Source: Paenibacillus radicibacter
GTDB lineage: Bacteria; Bacillota; Bacilli; Paenibacillales; NBRC-103111
Reading direction: 5' to 3'
Length of the DNA stretch: 64,000 bases
Assembly: GCF_024721995.1 (NCBI RefSeq)
Contig: NZ_JANQBC010000004.1
Span: 248,001 to 312,000 of the forward strand
Under the pieces are notes generated by a model. That model was not told the DNA's origin, did not search any database, and saw only the letters and a list, made by a program, of their open reading frames with translations. The translations under genes and the position numbers were made by a program. Positions 23,628-32,900 of the stretch are shown piece by piece; position 1 is the first letter of the stretch, and each line of letters opens with the position of its first letter.

Positions 23628-24959
23628 TTACATATAATGATTTCGGCTATGATTCATTTCGTTTAATACTAATTTTAACCCTTTCTCAATCTGTGCTTGA
23701 GTTACAGTCGATACATTGATTAATACAATCTTCTCCTTATACGTTCCTTCTAGATAATTGCGATCAATGGACTCAAGCACGACATTCTGTTCTTGTAAAC
23801 GACGCAGTAGTAAGCTCACATTGACATGCTTGGGTAGCAATAAATGTGTATGCATACAGACTGATTTGGCAGGACGATCCGGATACAAGGTTTGATGCAA
23901 CAGCTGTGAACGCTGAATATACGGAAGACGTATTTTATCTCGATGTCGCTCGAACATGCCGCTCTTTAAGTAAATCTCAAGCGCTGCTTGAGAGATCATG
24001 GAGCTATCTATATCTGTTATGGACTTGTAGGTTTGAAAAAGATCGACTAACGACTCCGGAAGCACAGCGACACCTACGCGTAGACCTGGGAAAATGATCT
24101 TCGAGAAGCTTTTTAAATAAATAACACGTTCATTCTGGTCGTAAGCAAAGATGGGGTCGGCCTTCGCATCCTGCTCATAATCGGATAAGTGATCATCTTC
24201 CACTATATATACATCATATTTCGTTGCTAAACGTATAATGGCTTCCTTCTGTTCTCTAGAATAAGAAGTACCTAGTGGATTGTGAAAACGGGGCATCGTG
24301 TAGAAGAACTTAATCTGATTCGTCGCAAATATCCGCTCCAGCTCCTGAAGATTAATCCCCTGTGCCGTACGCTGAATCCCAATTGCAGGTAACTTTAACA
24401 CTTTCACTAAGCGCATAAAGATATGATAGCAAGGCTGCTCAACTAACACTTGAGTTCGCCCATTTGGAAAAGGAAGCTGGGTTAATATCGAGATTGCCTG
24501 CTGAACACCTGAGGTAATAATGATGTTATTTAATCCTGTAAACACTTGATATTGCTGCAATTGCTTGTGCATGACTTTAATGAGGGAAGGTAGACCTTTG
24601 GGTGTACCATAGACGAACAAATCTTTCTGATACGTATCAATCGCCTTATTGATGCAGTGTTGAAAGTCCACATACGGGAAGTTATGCCAGTCTGGAGAGG
24701 CTGAAGCAAAGTTGATTACTTCCGGCTCGGTATCTTCCAGTGATCCATAACCCTTTTTCACAACATAATAACCGCTCTTCGGTACTACATAGACCAGATG
24801 CTTTTTCTCTAAGTCCGCTAATGCTCGGATGATCGTGCTCTTACTGCATGCATATTGCTCAGCTAAATCTCGAATAGAGGGCAGCTTTTCCCCATCTTTA
24901 ATTCGTCCCTCTTGAATCATCGTCTCCAAATCATTAAGCAATACCGCATACTTATACAT
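23628..24959 (-). CDS. MocR/PdxR-type regulator (GntR plus aminotransferase domain)
   Basis: A 443-residue regulator. Residues about 1-75 are a GntR winged helix (GEKLPSIRDLAEQYACSKSTI). Residues about 90-440 are a fold-type-I aminotransferase-like domain with the PLP Lys in YLKSFSKIIFPGLRVG, plus the VEDDHLSDYE and TMPRFHNPLGT motifs. MocR proteins sense PLP or an amino acid to control a divergent target. Here the divergent neighbour is an EamA transporter with a 91-base gap that includes the dyad CTGTACCGATACAG. Confidence 0.9.
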   Translation of the reverse strand: MYKYAVLLNDLETMIQEGRIKDGEKLPSIRDLAEQYACSKSTIIRALADLEKKHLVYVVPKSGYYVVKKGYGSLEDTEPEVINFASASPDWHNFPYVDFQHCINKAIDTYQKDLFVYGTPKGLPSLIKVMHKQLQQYQVFTGLNNIIITSGVQQAISILTQLPFPNGRTQVLVEQPCYHIFMRLVKVLKLPAIGIQRTAQGINLQELERIFATNQIKFFYTMPRFHNPLGTSYSREQKEAIIRLATKYDVYIVEDDHLSDYEQDAKADPIFAYDQNERVIYLKSFSKIIFPGLRVGVAVLPESLVDLFQTYKSITDIDSSMISQAALEIYLKSGMFERHRDKIRLPYIQRSQLLHQTLYPDRPAKSVCMHTHLLLPKHVNVSLLLRRLQEQNVVLESIDRNYLEGTYKEKIVLINVSTVTQAQIEKGLKLVLNEMNHSRNHYM

Positions 24960-24974
24960 CGCAAACCCTCATTT

Positions 24975-24988
24975 CTGTACCGATACAG
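24975..24988. promoter_or_regulatory. Putative MocR operator
   Basis: CTGTACCGATACAG is a perfect 5-4-5 inverted repeat in the gap between the MocR and EamA genes. Confidence 0.45.
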
Positions 24989-25050
24989 ATCGTCTTTATT
25001 CGTATTGTATGAAAATTCCACTAACTCTACAATAAGTTTATCGAAAGTAA

Positions 25051-26028
25051 ATGGCCAAGGGGGAACTACCAATGACAGATCAATCCAAAGGTTATATTGC
25101 TGCTTTAACAGGAACACTGTTAATCGCGTTTTCATTCTTATTCGTCAAAATTGCATTAAGCTCTGCAAGTCCATTAGACACTTTAGCACACCGCTTCACC
25201 ATTACATTCTTAGGTGCAACCTTACTTCTCGTTCATAAGAAATTTCGTTTCCGCGTATCCGGCAAAGACATCTTACGTATCCTGCCGCTTGCGGTCTTAT
25301 ATCCAACGATGTTCTTCGCTTTTCAAGCATTCGGACTCATGTATACGACCTCATCAGAAGCAGGCATTATTCATGCCACCGTACCTATCTTTACACTCGT
25401 TCTTGCAACCATTTTCCTTAAAGAACGCACAACTATCTTGCAGCGCATATTCACTGTCTTCTCTGTCACAGGTGTTGTCTACATCTTCATGATGAGCGGT
25501 CTAAACGTGGCTAACTACAGCATGACAGGGGTCATCTTTATCCTGATCTCCGCGATCACGAACTCGATGTATTCCGTTCTCTCTCGTAAGCTAGTTAAGA
25601 ACTACAGCCCATTCCAGCTCACCTATGTCATTACAGCTCTAGGCTTTATCACATTTAACGTGATTTCGATCTCCGATCACCTCATACATCCAGAAGCAGC
25701 AGGATACTTGGCACCATTAATGAATTCGGATTATCTCTTCGCTATATTGTACCTGGGTATTTTCTCATCGTTGTTCTCCGCCTTCTTATCCACCTACTCA
25801 GTATCCAAGATTGAAGCTACGAAGATGAGTGTATTCGGTAATCTAGGAACTTTAATTACGATCATTGCAGGGGTGTTGATACTGAACGAATCTCTACAAA
25901 TTCACCATTTCATCGGTGCTGTGATTATTCTAATCGGTGTTATTGGAACTAATTTCTCTAAAGCGAAGAAAGCGAAGATTACAACTCCACAAGAACCGTC
26001 CATTCTTCCTGTCAAAATAGCTCGGTAA
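25051..26028 (+). CDS. EamA/DMT-family transporter
   Basis: A 10-segment drug/metabolite exporter with two EamA repeats. The first half holds DTLAHRFTITFLGATLL and the TSSEAGIIHATVPIFT helix; the second repeats the pattern with YSVSKIEATKMSVFGNLGTL. Family members export amino acids and other metabolites. The divergent MocR gene suggests control by PLP or an amino acid. The frame opens at ATG 25051, but GGGGGAACTACC before the ATG at 25072 (MTDQSKGY) suggests that later start. Confidence 0.88.
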   Translation: MAKGELPMTDQSKGYIAALTGTLLIAFSFLFVKIALSSASPLDTLAHRFTITFLGATLLLVHKKFRFRVSGKDILRILPLAVLYPTMFFAFQAFGLMYTTSSEAGIIHATVPIFTLVLATIFLKERTTILQRIFTVFSVTGVVYIFMMSGLNVANYSMTGVIFILISAITNSMYSVLSRKLVKNYSPFQLTYVITALGFITFNVISISDHLIHPEAAGYLAPLMNSDYLFAILYLGIFSSLFSAFLSTYSVSKIEATKMSVFGNLGTLITIIAGVLILNESLQIHHFIGAVIILIGVIGTNFSKAKKAKITTPQEPSILPVKIAR

Positions 26029-26043
26029 ACCGAGCACAAACCA

Positions 26044-26080
26044 AAGGAGGCGTTCGCATCAAGCGAGCGCCTCTTTTTTT
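26044..26080. terminator. Bidirectional terminator
   Basis: GAGGCG-TTCGC and GCGA-GCGCCTC form a strong stem followed by eight T, between EamA and the convergent GNAT gene. Confidence 0.88.
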
Positions 26081-26600
26081 AAGCAAATAACTTGAGATAC
26101 AGCAGCTTACCCTCACCTGGATAATAGTACTCAGGCAAATGGCTCATAAACTTAAATCCGTTGCGCTCGAACATCTTCCTTGCACTTTCGTATTCTGGTA
26201 GGTCACAAGTAAATGTCTCGATATATCGCCCTTGGCGTGACTGACAGAACTGGAACATCGCATCGAGCAGCTTATAGCCTAATTTCCGATGCCGATACGC
26301 CTTATGAACGCCGAAATATTCAAAGCGATAACCACCGCTGCGATGTTCATTTTCCACGAAAATAATAGCGGAGACGATTCTACCCTCATCTTCCTCAAAC
26401 CAGCAGAACACATGCTGCTCCTGCAAGCTTCGAATCGGCAGCCATCTTAATTGTTCAATTTCCCCTGGGGTGAAATTCTGATCATCGAAGCAATCTTTAC
26501 CGAGTAGGAAATCAGATACTCGACCCGCTTCTGTCCCGCTTGTCACAGGTCTAACTTCTAGGTACGAATGTCCACGCTCCTTGTTTGCGAATCCCATCAT
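26079..26600 (-). CDS. GNAT-family acetyltransferase
   Basis: A 173-residue GNAT protein. The acetyl-CoA loop is HKAYRHRKLGYKLLDAMF (about residues 98-115, matching R/Q-x-x-G-x-G/A with one change), preceded by the strand YRFEYFGV. The C-terminus FERNGFKFMSHLPEYYYPGEGK is typical of RimI-like members. The acceptor is unknown. It lies just past the remnant of the cyclase-like pseudogene. Confidence 0.82.
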   Translation of the reverse strand: MMGFANKERGHSYLEVRPVTSGTEAGRVSDFLLGKDCFDDQNFTPGEIEQLRWLPIRSLQEQHVFCWFEEDEGRIVSAIIFVENEHRSGGYRFEYFGVHKAYRHRKLGYKLLDAMFQFCQSRQGRYIETFTCDLPEYESARKMFERNGFKFMSHLPEYYYPGEGKLLYLKLFA

Positions 26601-26621
26601 ACGTTCTCTCCCCTTATATGA

Positions 26622-28594
26622 CTAAGATATACGAAGTGCATGATTCCTCTCGGCAATAGCGCCTTGTTGATAATAGCGATCACTTTCGAAGAAATAGAGC
26701 TTAGCTGCAAGGTCATAGCGGTTCTTCTTTAAAACAGCTACAAAGCCCTCGCGCGCGTCATAGAAACGACCATTACGGAATGCTTCCACTTCCTCTTCAA
26801 ACTACTTCCGAGTCTCATCTTTCAACTTGCGAACATGTTCTAGATCGCCTTCATACCAGTCATATAGTTCTATCGGTTCGTGATCCACATCCATCTGGAT
26901 AAACCCGAGCTTAGGATACTGTCCCAATCTCGTATGGTGTAATGCCTGCATCGTATCTTCCGTAAGCAAGACACTAACCCCAAGCTTCGCCGACAATCGC
27001 TCCAGATCAAGCGTTAGCTGCACATGATTCGATACAACGCTGCCTTCCATCCGCTGCTCTTCCCCAATAATACCGAGCATCACATCACCAGAGTGAATCG
27101 CAATCCCTATATCAATTGGCTCAAGTCCTTGACGCTCTCGCTCAACATTAAACTGCTCCAGCATCGTCCGCAGTTTCAAAGCCGCTTTAAGCGATGCGCT
27201 GGTTTCATTCGGGAACATGGTGAGCATGCCCGGTCCCAAGTAACGACTCGTAAAACCGCCGTATTCACGAATAATCGGTCCGAACTGCTTGAGGAACGCA
27301 TTAATGAACTCAAAGTTCTGCTCCGTCGTCAGTCTTGCTGACATCTCACTAAACTTCCGCATGTTACATACCATGATCGTCATGCTGCGATTCTGCTGTT
27401 CGCCGAGTATAATCTGCATCATATTCGTCGTACCCAGTACGTTTAAGAACTGCTGGGGTACGAATCGGAAGTAAGAATTACTCAGCTTCGTCATTTCATG
27501 AATGTACTGCTTAATGGAATTCGCCATCATATTGAATCGATCACCGAGTTCTTCAACTTCGTCTCTCGTTTGAATATCCACCTTCACATCCCATTCGCCG
27601 CTTGCGATCAAGTTCACATTACGGCGAAGCTTGCGAATAGAAGATAAGATGTACACCGTCATGAACGTAATGACAACGAATAATGCGATTGCGATCCATT
27701 CGAATATTTTGAAAATACCAACCAGTAAGTTCATGCTGCTGCGCTTAACGCCGATCATGTCCTTACCTGTTTCATAAATACCAATGATCTCGCCTTTGGC
27801 ATTATACAAGGGACCCATCGCAAACATCCACTGCCCCTTGGCATCTTCCCATTCTCCGACGACGATCTCACCACGCTCAACAACTTTCTTGTTGTCCTCA
27901 CTTGCCGGAAATGGCTTAAACATCGACACACTGTCATCATCATCCATCACAATGTACAGATTGCCACCGATATAACGATAGATCGTCGTGTAAAGTCCGT
28001 CACGATCTTCTCCTGCATGGGAGAACACTTCACTCACCCGAGTCTTAATAGCCGTATATTCATTACTTCGATAGTCAGTCGGTGAATTCAGCTTCTCAAG
28101 CTGCGTACCATCTACCAAATATTTCTATTACCTGCTAAGATCTTCAGCTTCTTGTTCGTATCGCTCCTAAGTTCAGCCGAGAAGGAAGAATACACGGAGA
28201 ACGACAACACCACCATAGATAAGAAGACGACAGGTAAAATAATGCCAAGCTGCTTCATCAGCAAGAATACTTTACGCTTTAAGAGATCGTTATAGATGAA
28301 GTAAATCAAATAAATGATGAATATCGCTGCTATCACGATTAGAACCCAATAGCCAATCCGTTTACTCATCTCCAAACTCGTATATTGATAGGAATCTTGA
28401 ATCTTCGTGATAGCCCCACTAGAATCAAGCTCAATCAGTTGATCCGATGCCACAAGGATTGTACGACCATTACCGCTTGTGCTGAAGTGAAGTATTGATA
28501 CTCGATTAGAAAATACACTGCGGGCATGAGCGTCATAATCCCAATGACCGTAAGTAGAAATGGTGAGCGAAGCGTCTGCTTCACATAATACCAA
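26622..28594 (-). pseudogene. Decayed nucleotide-cyclase-like membrane sensor
   Basis: Fragments of one protein in broken frames. From its N-terminal side: a beta-propeller-like piece (RTILVASDQLIELDSSG), two membrane helices, an extracytoplasmic sensor, a third helix, HAMP, a class III cyclase-like domain and a short tail. Lesions: no start and a missing N-terminus near 28500; a frameshift at about 28112-28118, cured by one extra T in ATATTTGG; and an in-frame TAG at 26802-26804, after which the same frame continues as FEEEVEAFRNGRFYDA to a stop at 26622. The cyclase core also lacks both metal-binding Asp (VCNMRKFS and RYLGPGML), so even the parent may have been catalytically inactive. Confidence 0.8.
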
Positions 28595-29006
28595 GAGAAT
28601 ACGGGTTCGCTGATATCCTGCTCTTGAACCGTATGAAATGTTAATGGCAATAAATATTGCTTAATCGCATTTTTAAAATTTGAAAATCCGAGCAATAAGA
28701 AGCATGCCCCAAATACAGAGAGCGACTCTGGACCAAGATGCGGCGCAAGCACATTCGAGATCACCCCCGCAATAATTCCACCTGTAATCGCAGATAAGAC
28801 GAAGACTGGCATTAAGCGCTTCGCCTGTTGGGTCGGACATAAGTCAAATGCCGTACTCCACATGAGCAAGGTCTGCTGTCGTACAACAAAGTTAGAGGTC
28901 AAGAATAGAACGATATAGAACCCGATCCATTCGATGCCTGCATACCGGAATAGCAAGAGTACAGCGCCATTAACAAGGCCAATAGTAATGAAGCAGCCAG
29001 CGACGA
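28435..29006 (-). pseudogene. Truncated MFS-like membrane protein
   Basis: About 190 codons of an MFS-like protein with membrane helices such as AGCFITIGLVNGAVLLLFRY and VFVLSAITGGIIAGVISNVL. The reading frame has no start of its own; it is open back to a stop at about 29007, inside the terminator hairpin of the lipopeptide operon. Downstream it runs as YFLIEYQYFTSA and then reads out of frame across DNA that also encodes the sensor fragment (28435-28594). It thus lost its N-terminus at the operon boundary and its C-terminus by fusion to the sensor remnant. Confidence 0.7.
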
Positions 29007-29033
29007 TTCAGAAATCGACGACTGGCTGCTTTC
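28990..29033 (-). terminator. Terminator of the lipopeptide operon
   Basis: GAAAGCAGCCAG and CTGGCTGCTTC with an inner TCGTCGAT/ATCGTCG pairing give a long stem 12 bases past the kinase stop. The distal arm also belongs to the open frame of the truncated MFS gene. Confidence 0.85.
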
Positions 29034-29044
29034 ATATTAATTAT

Positions 29045-29947
29045 TTAACCGCCTGACAAAGAATGAAAGACGTGTACTTGACCGTACGTTTCTTGAAGCT
29101 CATCAATCACATGTGCGAGTTTAGTTGCGTAATGATCCTCTTCTTGCCACAGTAAAACACCTGTATAAGTGCCACTATGTGCAGTAACAACTCCTAATGC
29201 CTCACATTGTTTCGCTACTTCTAACAAATGACACAGTGCTTGAACTTCTCGGCGTGACTGATTCATAATCACACTGCGTGTAACGACTTCACCAATGGTT
29301 CGGACATCCTGCTCTTGCAGAGCCATTTTTAAACGATATAACAGTTCAGTGTACTCTTCTTTCTCCTCTGTGGTAAACGGTTTGCGCTCTTGATTATACG
29401 TAATCGTGTCTACCTCGCCTCCCTCATCAATCGCCACAACCGTGAATCGAGGAATCGAACCGAATATTTCCCCGATTTCAACTTTACGATGATAGAAGAA
29501 GACAACGCCTGGATACATGACCCCATCTGTTGGTTCAATTTCACATAGGAATTGTTGCAGGATCGGAAGCGGAATATCAATGCCATAAGCAGACGCGACA
29601 GCACGCGCTGTTGCCACAAGATCAGCCGAAGAACTTGCTAACCCCTTACCGACTGGCAGATCACTCTTAATCGTAAGTGTTCCACCCGGGGGCAACCCAT
29701 AGTGTTTCAATAATCGCTCTGCAAGCAGCACTGATTTATTCTTGAATGCAGGGGTGACTTTTATTTCTTTGGATGAATCGGGATATAGAATGACCTGTGC
29801 ATGCCGATCAATTGGAAAAGTAACTAGAAAATCAAGGTCATTATCTACATGCATGCCTTGCAGCAACTCACCAAATGTTCCAAATGCAGTTCCAATCCCA
29901 ATACTTCCTTGAACCGCTGTACTTGACTTCGATTGCTCTTGAAGCAT
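29045..29947 (-). CDS. GHMP-family kinase, PduX/threonine-kinase-like
   Basis: A 300-residue small-molecule kinase. The N-terminal FGTFGELLQG resembles the GTCGELIQG signature of PduX, the L-threonine kinase of cobalamin metabolism. The GHMP ATP loop is PVGKGLASSSADL (about residues 98-110), and the C-terminal motif is AHSGTYTGVLL. It is the last gene of the lipopeptide operon, 40 bases after the terminal NRPS. No cobalamin genes are nearby, so a role making O-phospho-L-threonine or O-phosphoserine for the cluster's PLP enzyme is inferred. Homoserine kinase and mevalonate-type kinases are alternatives but fit the N-terminal motif less well. Confidence 0.85.
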   Translation of the reverse strand: MLQEQSKSSTAVQGSIGIGTAFGTFGELLQGMHVDNDLDFLVTFPIDRHAQVILYPDSSKEIKVTPAFKNKSVLLAERLLKHYGLPPGGTLTIKSDLPVGKGLASSSADLVATARAVASAYGIDIPLPILQQFLCEIEPTDGVMYPGVVFFYHRKVEIGEIFGSIPRFTVVAIDEGGEVDTITYNQERKPFTTEEKEEYTELLYRLKMALQEQDVRTIGEVVTRSVIMNQSRREVQALCHLLEVAKQCEALGVVTAHSGTYTGVLLWQEEDHYATKLAHVIDELQETYGQVHVFHSLSGG

Positions 29948-29987
29948 AGATGACCTCCTCTATGAATGAATATGAATTCAAAATGAA

Positions 29988-32900
29988 TCAAGATTGAAGT
30001 AACGGTTCTTTTGCCAATAATAAAGGCCGAATTACATTCGCTAGCTGCTCTGCATGCTCGGGCCCAGCAATTGTGTTGTGATCCCCTGCTACATGAAACA
30101 CCTGGAGATTACCTGTTGTACGGACACTCCACTCATCTGGGTTCACAAGTGCGTGCTGATGCTTCGAGATTTCCTGAACTCGAAATAGTTGCAGATTAGA
30201 CTTTATCGGTTCACGGTACCGGTAGTCTGTCGTCGCTTTCCCACATGCTACAAGAACACGAATTTTCCTGTGTAACGAATCAATCGTCATCCCTTGTGGC
30301 CAATCTCCACGATCCTTGGACTGTTGTAGAATAAGGGCTAGACCTGCCTCCATCTCCATATGAGCAAAAGGTGCTGGATCTAAATCAAATAAAGTTGCAA
30401 AGTAGATCATCGCATCGCGCTTAGTAAACTCTTCCCGCTCCTCTCCTAGGCGATCGAGTGGCTGTACATCGAACAGACCGAGAAGATCGACTTGTTCACC
30501 CAACGCTTCGAATTGACGCGCCATCTCATAAGCGACTGTCCCTCCGAATGACCATCCTATGAGTCGATATGGACCATCCGGAATTTCACGACGCACTTGT
30601 TCGACATATAGCTCAACCATTGCCTCGATAGAAGTTAGTGGCTGCACATCTGATTCATAACCTACAGCTTGCAAACCATAAATCGTCTCTTGTGAGCCAA
30701 GCGCCTTCACCACATGTACATAAGGCAGAATTCCCCCACCTTGTGGGTGAATGAGTATGAGTGGTGGATGTGTGCCGTCACCTTGTTGTAAGCGCAATAA
30801 ACATAACTGATCATCTGCAATATCTTCTTGCATGTAGGCGCATAGCTTCGCAATGGTTGGCTTCTGGAATAGCGTCACAAGTGGGAGTTCGACACCCAAG
30901 CGTTCACGAATGACATTAAGCAGCATTAACGCCTTTAAGGAATGACCTCCACTCTCGAAAAAATTATCATGAATTCCGATTGGCTTCGCTTGTAACACTT
31001 CTGCCCATATTTGCACCATGCGGTATTCTTTAAGATCACGAGGCGGAGAATAGTGCTCTAAGTTTATTGGAAGATCCATCGTAAGCAATTGATTACGATC
31101 CACCTTCCCATTTGAGGTAAGCGGCATGTCATCCAACACGAGGAATGCGGATGGCACCATGTATTCCGGCAATTGAGCTAAACAATAATCACGCAGCTCG
31201 CCCTTCACTACCTGCATATTTGATTCCAATACGATATACGAAACAAGCCGCTTCTCCACTCCGTCACCTTGTGGAATAACTACCGCTTTATGAATAGCAG
31301 GATGCTGATGTAAGCGTGCTTCAATCTCCCCGAGTTCGATCCGGTACCCACGCACTTTCACCTGATCGTCGATTCGCCCATAATATTGTAAGTTGCCGTC
31401 GGCTAAATAACAGCAAATATCACCGGTCTTATACAAACGGTCATTCTCTTCCCTTGAAAAAGGATTCGGCACGAATCGCTCTGCCGTCAATTGCTCACGA
31501 TTGTGATAGCCCCTCGCCACACCTAAACCACCAATATAAAGCTCACCTGCTACCCCAATTGGAACAGGTTGCATGTATGAATCAAGAACATATAACTGTG
31601 TATTACCAATCGGACGACCGATTAAGACTGGACCTTCCTTGATCTGGGCAGCATGATATACACAGCAGCCAACAACCGTTTCGGTTGGTCCATACTCATT
31701 AATAAGCTTCGTCTCTGGTGCTGCTTGCTGCCAGAAGGCGATATTCTCACCTAATAAAGCTTCACCACCAATGACGACTGTACGTACGCGACCTACCAGC
31801 TCCTCAGGCGCTAACTGCTGATTTAACAGGTGTAAATGAGCAGGTGTAATTTTCAATAGACTGAGGTTATCATACTGACGTAAAGCTTGACTTACCTGCT
31901 CAATCTCTTTTCCTTCATGTAATAAAACAACGCGTCCACCCGTCATCAGTGGGGTAAATAAACTTGTAATGGTTGCATCAAAAGACAAGGAAGAAGAAAC
32001 GATTGAACCGATACCTTGCTCCACTTCATATGCCCCCACAGCCCACTGCAGATAGTTGCTCATTCCACGATGGGTGATCATCACCCCTTTAGGCTTGCCG
32101 GTTGAGCCTGAAGTATAGATCATATAAGCCATATCACCCTCTATGGTGTCTCGCTGTGGTGGACAATCGGAACAAGTTGTAATTTGCAGCCAATCCCGAT
32201 CTAGACAATACGTCACCGCCTCATGGGAGGGTAATTGAGCAAGCAATCGCTCTTGCGTTAACAATACTGCTACTTGCGAATCGGACAGCAGGTAAGTAAG
32301 GCGCTCGCGTGGGTAGGAAGGATCGATCGGCACATAAGCACCGCCTGCTTTGAGTACACCAAGTAGTCCAACCATTAACTCTGGTGCACGCTCCATACAT
32401 AGACCTACAAATACATCGGGGCCGACACCTTGACCACGTAAGAAATGCGCGAGTCGCTCCGACTGTTCATCCAATTGGCGATAGCTTAACTTCATCTCGT
32501 CCATCTCAACTGCTATGGCATCCGGCACTTGCTTCGCTTTCACTTGAAACAAGCGATGCACGAGCTCACCTGAATATGCAATACTTGTATCGTTCCACAC
32601 TTCAAGTAATTGATGGCGCTCAGATTTACTCAATAGGTTAGGTTGATTAATAATTTGTGTTGGTTGTTCCAACAAGCTATCTAGCAACACCATAAAGTGG
32701 TTCATCCAGCGCTCCATCGTCGATGTCTCATACAAGTCGCTTCGATACTGTACGACGAAATCAAGTCCTGCCTCTGTCTCTATACCAACAAAGGTTAAGT
32801 CAAAGCTTGTCATATGCAAGTCCACTGGAAGTGGACAAAATTGAACTTCTCCTGCCTCAATTGACTGTGCAGGCAAGTGGTTCAATTGGAACATGACAGA

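Noticed and set aside
28100-28130. Programmed ribosomal frameshift in the cyclase-like gene
   Set aside because: There is no slippery heptamer or downstream structure, and the same gene also has a premature stop and a missing 5' end, so decay is simpler.
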